A stretch of DNA of 64,000 nucleotides from DAINPP01 sp963667315 (GCA_963667315.1 OY763325.1:2542001-2606000), one strand, 5' to 3'. Numbered from the stretch's first letter, positions 42,020 through 51,718 are shown. A program made the numbers and translations. The notes: generated from the letters alone by a model not told the origin.

Positions 42020-43825
42020 ATGCAGATGATAGAAAGAGAAGATATGAATATTGTTTTTGTCGGTCATGTGGATCATGGTAAAAGTACTATCGTTGGTAGA
42101 ATGCTTGCGGATACCAATTCCCTGCCAGAAGGAAAACTGGAACAGGTTAAAGAAAACTGTAAACGGAATTCAAAGCCCTTTGAATATGCCTTTTTGCTGG
42201 ATGCCTTGAAAGATGAACAATCCCAGGGAATCACGATAGATGCCGCAAGATGTTTCTTTGAAACGGAAAAACGTAGCTATATCATCATTGATGCACCGGG
42301 ACATATCGAATTCCTGAAGAATATGGTTACCGGGGCATCGAGGGCAGAAGCCGCTTTACTGGTTATCGATGCGCATGAAGGGGTTCGTGAAAACTCCAAA
42401 CGTCACGGTTATATGTTGTCAATGCTGGGCATTAAACAGGTGGCAGTTCTCGTGAACAAGATGGATCTTGTGGATTATTCTGAAGAAACCTTTCGGTCTA
42501 TTGTCAAAGAATACACTGCCTTCTTAAAACTGATCAATATTGAGGCAAAGATTTTTATCCCCGTATCCGGTATGATGGGGGATAATGTCGCCGATAAATC
42601 AAAGAACATGAATTGGTATTCGGGTAAAACTTTACTGGAGCAACTCGATACGTTCAACGTCGAAAAACTTCCGGAAGATCTACCGTTCAGGATGAGTGTA
42701 CAGGATGTGTACAAATTTACCAGGGATGGTGATAATCGAAGAATTGTTTCCGGTAATATAGACACCGGAAAAATCTCCGTTGGGGATCGTGTCATTTTCT
42801 ATCCCTCTGGAAAGACCAGTACGGTTAAGACAATTGAGGAATTCAACAAAGAACTTCAACAGGAAAAGAGCGCGGGAAACCATATCGGATTTACTTTGGA
42901 GGAACAAATATACATTACTCGAGGCGAGATTGCCACACGTAACGGCGAACCTAAAACAAAAGTTTCAACCCGAATAAAAGCCAATCTCTTCTGGCTGGGT
43001 AGAGAGCCGATGACAATGGATAAGGAGTATTATATTAAGATCGGAACCCAGAAAGTTCGAACACGCCTTGAAAAAATCCACAGTGTTCTGGATGCCTCAA
43101 CACTCGACAGAAGCACCAAAAAGCAGATCGATCGCCATGATGTGGCTGAAATAACGCTCAAGACAGAAAAGGCTGTTGCCTTCGATTTGGCAGAGAATAT
43201 GCGTATTACCAGCCGTTTTGTCATCGTCGATGATTATGAGATTACCGGTGGCGGTATCATCATTGAATCTGAAGAAGACAAGGAAAAATGGGTTCGGGAC
43301 AAGGTCATGCTTAGAAATTATAAATGGGTCAAGAGTGACATTCCCAAGGAAAGACGAGCGGAAAAGTACTCGCAAAAAGCCTCCCTGATCCTTATAACAG
43401 GGGAAAGAGGTTCCGGCAGGAAAGAGATTGCAAGACAATTGGAAAAGAAACTGTTCGATGATGGAAAATATGTCTATTATCTTGGTCTGGGTAGTATTCT
43501 TTATGGGGTTGACGCGGATATCAAAGAAGAAGGCAATCACAGTAACCGCGAAGAGCATCTCAGAAGAATGGCGGAAGTCGCTCATATCATGATGGACTCG
43601 GGTGTCATTCTCATCGTGACGGCTGTTGACCTCAGTGAAAGTGATTTGTCTATCGTTAAGACCATCATCAATGAAGATCTGATTGAAACCGTTTGGGTTG
43701 GAGAAGAGATATCCACAGATATTGAACCAAATATGCATATCGCGGATAACGACGATATTTCAGAAGCGGCTTCCATTATAAAATCAAGGCTTCAGGATAA
43801 ACGGGTTATTTTTAGACCGTATTAG
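42020..43825 (+). CDS. cysN: Sulfate adenylyltransferase GTPase subunit fused to APS-kinase-like domain
   Basis: The protein is 601 aa from the ATG at 42020 behind GAGGGG; an in-frame GTG at 42011 directly abuts that site. The EF-Tu-like GTPase has G1 GHVDHGKST, G3 DAPGH and G4 NKMD, then two beta-barrel domains to about residue 440. The last 150 residues correspond to CysC. There the P-loop reads GERGSGRKE, with Arg in place of the usual Lys, and the expected DGDN motif is replaced by LGLGS. The APS kinase part may therefore be weak, inactive or altered. It forms ATP sulfurylase with CysD. Confidence 0.92.
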   Translation: MQMIEREDMNIVFVGHVDHGKSTIVGRMLADTNSLPEGKLEQVKENCKRNSKPFEYAFLLDALKDEQSQGITIDAARCFFETEKRSYIIIDAPGHIEFLKNMVTGASRAEAALLVIDAHEGVRENSKRHGYMLSMLGIKQVAVLVNKMDLVDYSEETFRSIVKEYTAFLKLINIEAKIFIPVSGMMGDNVADKSKNMNWYSGKTLLEQLDTFNVEKLPEDLPFRMSVQDVYKFTRDGDNRRIVSGNIDTGKISVGDRVIFYPSGKTSTVKTIEEFNKELQQEKSAGNHIGFTLEEQIYITRGEIATRNGEPKTKVSTRIKANLFWLGREPMTMDKEYYIKIGTQKVRTRLEKIHSVLDASTLDRSTKKQIDRHDVAEITLKTEKAVAFDLAENMRITSRFVIVDDYEITGGGIIIESEEDKEKWVRDKVMLRNYKWVKSDIPKERRAEKYSQKASLILITGERGSGRKEIARQLEKKLFDDGKYVYYLGLGSILYGVDADIKEEGNHSNREEHLRRMAEVAHIMMDSGVILIVTAVDLSESDLSIVKTIINEDLIETVWVGEEISTDIEPNMHIADNDDISEAASIIKSRLQDKRVIFRPY

Positions 43826-43900
43826 TTTGTTTTGAAAATTGATTTTTATTGTTCAACTCAAGTATACTAACTCTTATCTTTTTGTTGTATTAAAATTATA

Positions 43901-43929
43901 TTGATATTGAGAATTTTCAAGCGTATAAT
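43901..43929 (+). promoter_or_regulatory. Promoter of the TSUP transporter
   Basis: TTGATA (43901-43906), exactly 17 nt, TATAAT (43924-43929). A long inverted repeat begins 2 nt after the -10 box. Confidence 0.8.
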
Positions 43930-43930
43930 T

Positions 43931-43961
43931 ATGATGTTCCTAAGTTAATTAGGGACATCAT
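43931..43961 (+). promoter_or_regulatory. Inverted repeat over the transcription start of the transporter gene
   Basis: ATGATGTTCCTAA (43931-43943) and TTAGGGACATCAT (43949-43961) are complementary except for one G-T wobble, around GTTAA. It covers the predicted start site and is followed by a T-rich stretch. It could be a repressor operator, or an attenuator-type hairpin in the leader. Confidence 0.6.
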
Positions 43962-43982
43962 CTTTATTTTTGGAGGCTCTTT

Positions 43983-44729
43983 ATGGATTCTTTATGGTTT
44001 TTCATCATAGTTGGTTTTATGGCACAATTGGTTGATGGAGCCCTTGGTATGGCGTATGGTGTAACATCCAATTCTTTATTGTTAAGTCTTGGTGTTCCTC
44101 CGGCGATTTCCAGTGCATCGGTTCATTTTGCAGAGGTTTTCACAACACTCGTTTCCGGTTTTTCTCATTTTAAGTTGGGAAATGTGGATAAGACGTTGTT
44201 TAAAAAGCTTCTGATTCCGGGGATTATCGGTGGGGTTGTGGGAGCCTATGTTCTCACTCAGATTCCAACCGGTATTATTAAACCGCTTATCGCTATTTAT
44301 CTTGCCTTGATGGGAGTTAGAATTCTGTTCAAGGTATTCCGAAAAAAATCGGTAAATCGAGAAGTGTTTGTACGAAAACGTCATTTTTATCTACTGGGTC
44401 TCGTTGGGGGCTTTTTTGACGCCGTGGGCGGTGGGGGCTGGGGTCCCATTGTCACAACAACTCTCGTTGCAGATGGCAAGAATCCCAGAAAAACGATTGG
44501 TTCTGTCAACGCCGCTGAGTTTTTTGTAACGGTTGCTGAGGTAATTGCTTTTCTTGCCCTGATTTCCCAATTTAACTGGTTTGTTATTCTCGGACTCATC
44601 ATAGGAGGGGGTGCCGCTGCGCCTATTGCTGCCTTCGTTACCCGTAAGATTAACCCCAAAGCATTGATGATTATTCTTGGGTTATTAATCATTGGATTGA
44701 GTATTCGCACGATTCTGTTGGCTTTTTAA
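43983..44729 (+). CDS. TSUP (TauE/SafE) family membrane transporter
   Basis: The protein is 248 aa, with GGAGG upstream of its ATG. It has eight hydrophobic segments in two repeated halves. The family motifs are GALGMAYG near residue 20 and GGFFDAVGGGGWGP near residue 140. TSUP proteins move sulfite, sulfate, thiosulfate or organosulfonates. Its place next to cysD/cysN suggests sulfate or sulfite transport serving APS production. It has its own promoter with a palindromic operator-like site, so it can be regulated separately. Confidence 0.85.
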   Translation: MDSLWFFIIVGFMAQLVDGALGMAYGVTSNSLLLSLGVPPAISSASVHFAEVFTTLVSGFSHFKLGNVDKTLFKKLLIPGIIGGVVGAYVLTQIPTGIIKPLIAIYLALMGVRILFKVFRKKSVNREVFVRKRHFYLLGLVGGFFDAVGGGGWGPIVTTTLVADGKNPRKTIGSVNAAEFFVTVAEVIAFLALISQFNWFVILGLIIGGGAAAPIAAFVTRKINPKALMIILGLLIIGLSIRTILLAF

Positions 44730-44741
44730 CCATCAGTACTT

Positions 44742-45581
44742 TTAAATAGAATTTGAAAACCCCTTTTCATCCACAAATATGAGAAAATCTTTAATTTCCT
44801 CATAAACCACATTCATTCCCAGGTGAATATGTGGTTTATTGACACCGTGAAAATCTGATCCCGCTGTTTTAATCAGATCAAATTTCTCAGCGTAACCTCT
44901 GTACGCTTCTATCATTTCAGGTGTATGTTGAGAATAAAAGACTTCTATCCCATCCAAACCGTAACTTTTCAGCTGTTTCACCAATGCTTCCAGTTCTTTA
45001 CCCTCTTTTTTCGTTTGATAGGGATGTGCCATAACCGCAATACCGCCTGCCTCATGAATAAGCGTTATAGACTCTTGCGGTTCAAGTCTTTTTTTATTCA
45101 GATACAATGGAGCCCCTTTTTTCAAGTATAGATCAAATGCTTCCTGATAACTGTTAACATATCCCTTTCTCAACATGAGATTGGCAAAATGTGGTCTGCC
45201 CACCAAATCGCTGCCCGCTTCTTCGATGAGTTCTTCCATACTGATATAAAAACCCATCTTCTCCATTTTATTGAGCATTTTTTTATTTCGAGTTTTCCTG
45301 AATGTCTGTAATTCTTCCAGCTTAGAATTAAGACTATGGTTTTCAAGATCAAATCCATATCCAAGGATGTGAAGCGTCTTGGGATATTCTGCACTGATTT
45401 CCACACCTGTAATAAAAGTCATTCCATCGGGTATTTTTTTTACCTGCTTTACACCATCAACTGTATCATGATCCGTTATGGCATAATATTCAAGCTGACA
45501 CACTTCTGCCTCTTTTATAATTGCTTCAGGCGTATAAGTCCCATCCGATGCTGTCGTATGACTGTGAAAATCTATTTTCAT
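44742..45581 (-). CDS. PHP-domain phosphoesterase
   Basis: The protein is 279 aa. The metal-binding motifs of the PHP family are present in order: DFHSHTTASDGTYTP, ITDHDTVDG, TGVEISAEY with LHILGYG, AHPYQTKKEG, and SDFHG at the end. The closest group is the RNase AM/YciV (TrpH) type, which acts on 3',5'-nucleoside bisphosphates and short RNA 5' ends. A pAp-degrading activity would fit here because sulfotransferases release pAp from PAPS. That link is inference from context. Confidence 0.82.
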   Translation of the reverse strand: MKIDFHSHTTASDGTYTPEAIIKEAEVCQLEYYAITDHDTVDGVKQVKKIPDGMTFITGVEISAEYPKTLHILGYGFDLENHSLNSKLEELQTFRKTRNKKMLNKMEKMGFYISMEELIEEAGSDLVGRPHFANLMLRKGYVNSYQEAFDLYLKKGAPLYLNKKRLEPQESITLIHEAGGIAVMAHPYQTKKEGKELEALVKQLKSYGLDGIEVFYSQHTPEMIEAYRGYAEKFDLIKTAGSDFHGVNKPHIHLGMNVVYEEIKDFLIFVDEKGFSNSI

Positions 45582-45680
45582 CCCTTTCCATCCCCTTTAC
45601 AAATTTTAGATTAAAGATATCATATTATAGCTCATCACTCTATAAAATGCCTTATTTGACGATAATCTTTTGTGGCAACA

Positions 45681-45689
45681 TGCTATAAT
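45681..45689 (+). promoter_or_regulatory. Extended -10 promoter of the Maf gene
   Basis: TGCTATAAT fits TGn-TATAAT, 33 nt before the probable TTG start at 45723. No clear -35 box is visible. Confidence 0.6.
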
Positions 45690-45722
45690 GCATAAGAATA
45701 CATCAAAAAAAGGGTGATGATT

Positions 45723-48700
45723 TTGTCCAATAAAAGATATAAAGTAAAAAAATCAACAAGTAGTACAACAAAGAAAAAAAAGACTATTCTAAACAGAGAA
45801 GAACTTTTAAAAATATACAGTGAAAAGATCGAAAAACCGTTATATGATGATTTGGTTTTAGTTGTCTTAGGTGGAGAATTTGGAGTAATCACCGAATTCT
45901 TAAAAAATAAAATCCCATTTTCTTCTTTGATTATTATTGAACCAAATCCACAGTTTTTTACAAATGAAACCATATTAAAAAGCTATACAAAATTAAGAGA
46001 AAATAATACAAACATACACTATATCTCAGTACCTGAGATTGAAAAAAATAGCACTAAATTATTAAACCAGCTGATTTCTTCTGATCTCTTTGTTAACGGG
46101 TTGGAAATCATTAATAATCCTGTTTACGAGGAATTATACCCTGAAAAGATGCAAGAAGAAAGAGAAAAATTAGATAATTATCTAAGAACTCTCAAATACA
46201 AAAAAGATGGTCTAAAAGCTAAATCTATAGAAATAGCACAGAAAAACCAAAAAATCAGTAGGGTTGAACTTTCAGAGATTTTTGATTTCCCTTCTAATCA
46301 AAAAGTTGAAGATTTATTCAGACAGGAAAAAAACGATATTGGTGACGGGAGTTTTGTTGTATTGATAGGTGGAGAATATGGCTATTACACAAAGTATCTT
46401 CTGGAAAATAATTATATTTATAACCTTATTATCGTTGAACCTCTAGAGTTATTAGAAAATGATAATAAAGCAATAAATCTTGCAAAGGAAACAGAAGAAA
46501 TTGGTTTAAAAAGCTTGAAAACTTTTTACTTCTCAAAGGGACATTCAGAAGAATTAGCGTTTTTCGAGTTCATTAAAAACAAATTAACCTATATAAAAAA
46601 CAGTAAAATTTTGATTAACCCTCTCTATGAAAAAAAATATATTAACGATATCAAAGAAACACTTTCTAAAGTAACTAAATATATGAAAAACACTGCTTTC
46701 TTAAAAGGAAACAGTATCGCTGATGATCTGTATGGAATGACAAACAGCTTATACAATCTTCGTAAAACAGAAAATTTAAAAGTATTGGATAAATTACCAG
46801 CAGTTGATACAGTCATTTCTGTAGCTGCCGGACCTTCTCTTGATGAACATATGGATGAATTAAAAGAGCTTTCAAAGAAATTTCCGATAGTTGCCGTCGA
46901 AGTAGTTGTAAATAAATTACTCAAAAATGGCATCAAACCCGATATTATTTGTGCTCAGGAAAGAGTTTATTTTGTTTCTCAAATTGTTAAATCTATTCCC
47001 GCCGAAATAAGAGAAAGGACTCTTTTCGTGGCACCTACTCTTATACATAGTTATAATCTTGATTATATGAAAAAGTGTTTAATCATCTCACAACCTACAA
47101 AAAGTCCTTTAGAAGAGTATTTATCGAAAAGTTTTTATGACTTTTCTCCAAAATTCCCTCAAAGTTTATATGCGGGTGAAGTTAATATGCATACAGCTAC
47201 TTTATTTAATCCAAAACAAATACTTTTATTTGGACATGATCTTGCCATTCATGAAGAAAAAAAACATGCGTCTGATGTTATTGCCGGTAAATACAATGTA
47301 TTTGGTTCAAAAGAGGAGATTGGAAACAGAGGAGATAAAGTAACCATTACACCTCTTTTCGACAAATTCAGGACAAATACAGAAACAATGTTATCAAAAA
47401 TAAAATCTAAAAGAGATATTACTTTTGTGACATTCAGTAATGGTGCAGAAGTTAGATATATAGAAAATGGTACAAAAGAGGATTATTTGAAATTCCTGAA
47501 GGAAGCTCCCAATAAGCCAAATATAGAGAAGTATATCAAGGATTGCTCCATTCAAAAAAGTGAAATCTTGGACAAACTAAATAAAGAAATTGAATTAATC
47601 GACAAGCAATTAACGTTTCTTGAAAACATAGAAAATTTAAGCCGCTTCAGTATTGCCGCTAAATTTACTCATTATTTTATAAAAACAACAGCTATCAGTT
47701 CAGGTGTTGTCAGACTGATTATTGATGATTTCTTGTCCAAACATATGTATTCACAGGAAAAACTTGAAGTATGGATTCAACAAAACAAGGATGAAATGAC
47801 AAATCTATATCAAAGGATAAAAAATGTCCTAGAAAACTCGAAGAAATTATTGTTAAAGGAAGAACCTCTTCCAGAAGAAAATGAAGAGTTATCCAAACTA
47901 TTTAAATTCGATTTATTTGATGTAATTCGTTCAAAAGCTCTTGATAGCGAGAAAAAAGTAAAAATAATAGGAAATTCAGAAGAGCTTAAATACATCATTC
48001 TATCTTATTTTTATGGATATGAGTCAGCTGACTTTTTACAACTTTCAAAGTTATTAGGTCAATTAAATCCTTATATTTATGATGATGCTCAGGCAAAGAA
48101 TATTTATTATGAAGGAATAGATAGAATGATAGAGTTTTGCAAACAAAAATGGGATTTTGTGAAAGATGAGAAAAATGATAATTATTATTTCTTCAGATAT
48201 CAGCTCGCTTCATATAATTACGAAAAGGGGAATCTTGATTTTGTCATTAATTTCCTTTCCCCGCATAATGATCTTAAACTCCCCGAAAAAGTCGTTGTTG
48301 CTGATGCTTTATCAGACAAAGGAAATTACGAAATGGCTTTCAAATACTACAAAGAAGCCTTAAAAGAAAATCAAAGTGCCAGAGTCATTATTAATGGACT
48401 ATATTCATTGATCATGTCCGATAAAATTGCAGAATCCTATTTGTTAATTTATATTTTTGGAAAAAGTATTTCAAATTATGATGCTTATAAGGCAAATATT
48501 AACTTGCTTGAAGAAAAAACTTCATTTTTGAGAAAAAATAAAAATTACAAATTGAGACAAATAAGTTCTGAATCATCAAGAAACAAAAAAATAATTTCCT
48601 TGAACAAATCTGATATGCCAGAAAATCTATGCGATGAACTTTTATCCTTTTTCGCAGCGCAAAACAATATACAGATTTATAAAGATTCAAATCAACAAAG

Positions 48701-48761
48701 AAGATATTTTTATGACTCAGAATTAACACTTGATTTCTCTTATTTTTTATTGAATTTATAA
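45723..48761 (+). CDS. Maf-type (DUF115) flagellin glycosyltransferase
   Basis: The protein is 1012 aa from the TTG at 45723, placed 5 nt after GGTGA; a GTG-ATG pair at 45714 is an alternative. Two related N-terminal Rossmann-like segments occur: LVVLGGEFGVITEFLKN with IIIEPNPQ, and FVVLIGGEYGYYTKYLLEN with IIVEPLEL. The central DUF115 domain is at about 365-620 (VISVAAGPSLDEHMDEL, then LLFGHDLAIHEE). A helical, TPR-like C terminus follows. Maf proteins transfer nonulosonic acids such as pseudaminic or legionaminic acid to flagellin Ser/Thr. It faces the flagellin gene, and the sugar operon lies 5 kb downstream. Confidence 0.82.
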   Translation: MSNKRYKVKKSTSSTTKKKKTILNREELLKIYSEKIEKPLYDDLVLVVLGGEFGVITEFLKNKIPFSSLIIIEPNPQFFTNETILKSYTKLRENNTNIHYISVPEIEKNSTKLLNQLISSDLFVNGLEIINNPVYEELYPEKMQEEREKLDNYLRTLKYKKDGLKAKSIEIAQKNQKISRVELSEIFDFPSNQKVEDLFRQEKNDIGDGSFVVLIGGEYGYYTKYLLENNYIYNLIIVEPLELLENDNKAINLAKETEEIGLKSLKTFYFSKGHSEELAFFEFIKNKLTYIKNSKILINPLYEKKYINDIKETLSKVTKYMKNTAFLKGNSIADDLYGMTNSLYNLRKTENLKVLDKLPAVDTVISVAAGPSLDEHMDELKELSKKFPIVAVEVVVNKLLKNGIKPDIICAQERVYFVSQIVKSIPAEIRERTLFVAPTLIHSYNLDYMKKCLIISQPTKSPLEEYLSKSFYDFSPKFPQSLYAGEVNMHTATLFNPKQILLFGHDLAIHEEKKHASDVIAGKYNVFGSKEEIGNRGDKVTITPLFDKFRTNTETMLSKIKSKRDITFVTFSNGAEVRYIENGTKEDYLKFLKEAPNKPNIEKYIKDCSIQKSEILDKLNKEIELIDKQLTFLENIENLSRFSIAAKFTHYFIKTTAISSGVVRLIIDDFLSKHMYSQEKLEVWIQQNKDEMTNLYQRIKNVLENSKKLLLKEEPLPEENEELSKLFKFDLFDVIRSKALDSEKKVKIIGNSEELKYIILSYFYGYESADFLQLSKLLGQLNPYIYDDAQAKNIYYEGIDRMIEFCKQKWDFVKDEKNDNYYFFRYQLASYNYEKGNLDFVINFLSPHNDLKLPEKVVVADALSDKGNYEMAFKYYKEALKENQSARVIINGLYSLIMSDKIAESYLLIYIFGKSISNYDAYKANINLLEEKTSFLRKNKNYKLRQISSESSRNKKIISLNKSDMPENLCDELLSFFAAQNNIQIYKDSNQQRRYFYDSELTLDFSYFLLNL

Positions 48762-48771
48762 CTTCAAAAGG

Positions 48772-48800
48772 AAAGGCTGCCTTTAAAGGCAGCCTTTTTT
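48772..48800. terminator. Bidirectional terminator between Maf and flagellin genes
   Basis: AAAGGCTGCC (48772-48781) pairs with GGCAGCCTTT (48788-48797) around TTTAAA, with T and A tracts outside. It serves the two converging genes. Confidence 0.9.
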
Positions 48801-48824
48801 ATTACCAAAAATTATTAATTAATA

Positions 48825-51605
48825 TTATCTGAGTAACTGAAGTACATTATTTGGAAGCTGATTTGCCTGTGAAAGCATTGCGTTTGCACTCTGACTCAAG
48901 ATTTGAAGTTTTGTGAACTCCATCATTTCCTTTGCCATGTCTGCATCTCTAATTCGACTTTCTGCAGCTGTCAGATTTTCCATCGTTACACCGAGGTTGT
49001 TGATCGTGTGGTCCAATCTGTTCTGAAGCGCACCAAGTTTGGATCTTTCTCCAGACACTCTCGTGATTGCACTATCTATCGTTCCGATAGCATCATTTGC
49101 CAGTGAATTACTTGTTACCTGAATGTTATCTACTCCAAGTGCTTCTGAACCCATATTTCCGATACCCATTCCGATATCCTGCTTCTGGTTGGCACCTACA
49201 TGAAGAACCATTGTTCTGTCTGCTAAATGAACGAATGTATCTTCTTTATAAGTTCCGCCACCTTCAAGTTCAAAATTCTTGTTTGTCGCATCCCAAGTTA
49301 CGTTTATACCCGTATTTGCATCAAATTCAACATCTACATTCTGATGTACAACACCTATCAGTTTGTTTTCAGATAGCTTAACATCGTTTGCCACTACATC
49401 TCCTGTATGTGCATTTGATACATCTACAGAGAACTGTGTATTTTCAGCTTCCTGAATTTCTGTCAGACTAAGTGCATTAAGTAGATCATCGTCTCCACTG
49501 AAGGTAATCTCCCCATCAGAGCCGGCTACCGCACTTCTGATAACAAAGGTTCCGGCAACTGATTCGAGCCCACTCGTCTGTACTTCGGAATCGGAAACAT
49601 AGTTAACAAATCTTTCTGAATTAGCTTCTCCAACTATCTCTCCCTGGCCAAGTCCTTCAGAAATTGCCGTATTTAGCTTTTCAGCGACATCATCAAATGT
49701 ATCCGCACTTGAAACTGTGAAGGAAGCTGTGTTTCCATTTCCCTGTACGAGTGTGATAGTTTTTGGTTCTTCAAGAATAAAGTTTCCATTTGCATCCCAG
49801 AATTTATCAGAATCATAAAGCTTTGTTCCACCTTCAGCTATTTCGCCAACTGAAGAGCCATCGGCTGTTACTTCCCATTCCGCTGCCGGTCCTGTACTCC
49901 ATAACTTGGTGTTCCACATGGTTGTATAATCTGCAGCACCGGTAATTGCACCAAATTCCAATGTAAAAGTATTTTCATTAGAAGAACCATAGCTATCCTG
50001 TGTACTATCTGCATTGACCTGCATAAATTTGAATTCGGTTGTTGTGTTACTGAAACCGGATGTGTTAGCCAATACTACTCTACCGACTTCTGTAAAGGCA
50101 TCTCCTGCCTGCGTATTCTGATATTCCAGAGTAATCATCTTGGAGTTTGCTGCACCATCTGCACTCGTATTGATAACAAATTTATCTCCAACTGTATATC
50201 CCGCTGCTGCCGTTAACTGAATCACGTTAAAGGAAACATTACCCAAATCAACATTGGTATTGACACTTCCGGAATACATCGAAACAGTACCGGAACCACT
50301 TTCTGTCTCACCTGTATCCTTCATACTGTTATATGTATAGGATAATGTAATTTCCCCAGTACCACTATCTATTGCTGAAACTTCAAACAATATGGACTGG
50401 TTATAGTCAGAACCAACTGTATTCAGCTCTAAAGTACCAACTGGTGCGGAAGCTGATCCCTGGATATAATAGTCATCCTGAAGAACGGCTGCTCCGGCAC
50501 TATAAGCTGCTCCTAATATCGCCGCACTGAATGCCGCACTGAGAACATGCGTATGTACCTGATAAGAACCTTCTGCGAAGTCTGTCGATGTTAGATTGGA
50601 TACCGCTTCAACATTCTGACTCGTAGCATTTGCAGTTCCAGAACCTGCCGAAGCACCACCAATATTGAAAGATGCACTGGTTGCTTCATATTTCCAACTA
50701 AAACTACCACCAACTACATCTCCGACAAACTGGATATTATCTCCGGTGACTTCTGCTGTAATTAAATCGCTCAATTCCGCCGTGTTATTAATAGTATTTG
50801 CTATGGCACCCTGATCAAGAGCACCTGCTGCTACATCACTTGTAAATGTATGAGTAGCCGTATAGGATTCTCCATCAATGGTAAAGGTAAAGGTAACGGA
50901 CTGACCAGTGCTGATAGCTGCTGCCGCTGTCATAACAGTTCCACCAGCGGATATAGCAGCTCCAAAAGCATGCGCATATCCCGGCCCCTCATTGGTTACA
51001 GCATTAATATCATGTTTGATCTTGAAGATATCCGATTTCTGCACCTGATTAACTCCGGCTTCAGCTGTAATATCCAGCTTATAGTTTCCACCACCGGCTT
51101 GTTTCTGACCAAACTGGTCAAGAACTCTGAGGCCACCTCTCATGAATACTTTTGTTGTCAATTTGTCTGTTGAAACCAGTGCTGAAGAAGATCCATCCAG
51201 AAGCATCTTTTTGTTGAACTGTGTTGTGTCTGCAATTCTATCGATTTCTGAAGTCAGCTGATCGACTTCTTTCTGGATTTCTTGTCTGTCCTGTGAAGTA
51301 TACGTATCGTTTGCCGCCTGTACACTAAGTTCTCTCATTCTCTGAAGGATTGAATGTGTTTCGTTTAAGGCACCTTCTGCAGTCTGAATAAGGGATATAC
51401 CATCCTGTGCGTTTCTTGTTGCCTGATCAAGTCCTCTGATCTGAGCTCTCATCTTTTCTGAGATTGCAAGACCGGCTGCATCATCAGCAGCTCTGTTGAT
51501 TCTCAGACCTGATGAAAGTCTTTCCAACGTCTTACTCATTGATCTCTGAGTGATAGTTCCCTGTCTCCACGCATTAAGCGCAGGAATATTGTGATTAACT
51601 CTCAT
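48825..51605 (-). CDS. fliC: Flagellin with very large central domain
   Basis: The protein is 926 aa, with GGAGGTG 7 nt before the ATG. The N-terminal D0/D1 region (NHNIPALNAWR, SGLRINRAADDAAGLAIS, RMRELSVQAAND) and C-terminal D0/D1 region (RSKLGALQNRLDHTI, ADMAKEMMEFTKLQILSQSANAMLSQANQLP) are canonical. Between them about 640 residues of Ser/Thr/Gly/Ala-rich beta-type sequence form an unusually long exposed domain (typical flagellins are 280-500 aa). It offers many acceptor sites for O-glycosylation. It is transcribed from a sigma-28 type promoter at 51690-51716. Confidence 0.95.
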   Translation of the reverse strand: MRVNHNIPALNAWRQGTITQRSMSKTLERLSSGLRINRAADDAAGLAISEKMRAQIRGLDQATRNAQDGISLIQTAEGALNETHSILQRMRELSVQAANDTYTSQDRQEIQKEVDQLTSEIDRIADTTQFNKKMLLDGSSSALVSTDKLTTKVFMRGGLRVLDQFGQKQAGGGNYKLDITAEAGVNQVQKSDIFKIKHDINAVTNEGPGYAHAFGAAISAGGTVMTAAAAISTGQSVTFTFTIDGESYTATHTFTSDVAAGALDQGAIANTINNTAELSDLITAEVTGDNIQFVGDVVGGSFSWKYEATSASFNIGGASAGSGTANATSQNVEAVSNLTSTDFAEGSYQVHTHVLSAAFSAAILGAAYSAGAAVLQDDYYIQGSASAPVGTLELNTVGSDYNQSILFEVSAIDSGTGEITLSYTYNSMKDTGETESGSGTVSMYSGSVNTNVDLGNVSFNVIQLTAAAGYTVGDKFVINTSADGAANSKMITLEYQNTQAGDAFTEVGRVVLANTSGFSNTTTEFKFMQVNADSTQDSYGSSNENTFTLEFGAITGAADYTTMWNTKLWSTGPAAEWEVTADGSSVGEIAEGGTKLYDSDKFWDANGNFILEEPKTITLVQGNGNTASFTVSSADTFDDVAEKLNTAISEGLGQGEIVGEANSERFVNYVSDSEVQTSGLESVAGTFVIRSAVAGSDGEITFSGDDDLLNALSLTEIQEAENTQFSVDVSNAHTGDVVANDVKLSENKLIGVVHQNVDVEFDANTGINVTWDATNKNFELEGGGTYKEDTFVHLADRTMVLHVGANQKQDIGMGIGNMGSEALGVDNIQVTSNSLANDAIGTIDSAITRVSGERSKLGALQNRLDHTINNLGVTMENLTAAESRIRDADMAKEMMEFTKLQILSQSANAMLSQANQLPNNVLQLLR

Positions 51606-51689
51606 TGAGTCACACCTCCATGGTTTTTTAATTTCCGCAGTCCTTTGCGGATAAAGTTGTTTCTCCGGCCGAGAGAAATATTCTCTTTT

Positions 51690-51716
51690 TTATCGTCCTT
51701 TTTTTTCAGGACTTTA
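51690..51716 (-). promoter_or_regulatory. Sigma-28 (FliA/SigD) promoter of flagellin
   Basis: On the minus strand TAAAGTCC (51716-51709), 11 nt, then GACGATAA (51697-51690). This matches the consensus TAAAGTTT-N11-GCCGATAA at 13 of 16 positions with exact spacing. The leader of about 75 nt contains a TCCGCA/TGCGGA hairpin. Confidence 0.85.
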
Positions 51717-51718
51717 AT

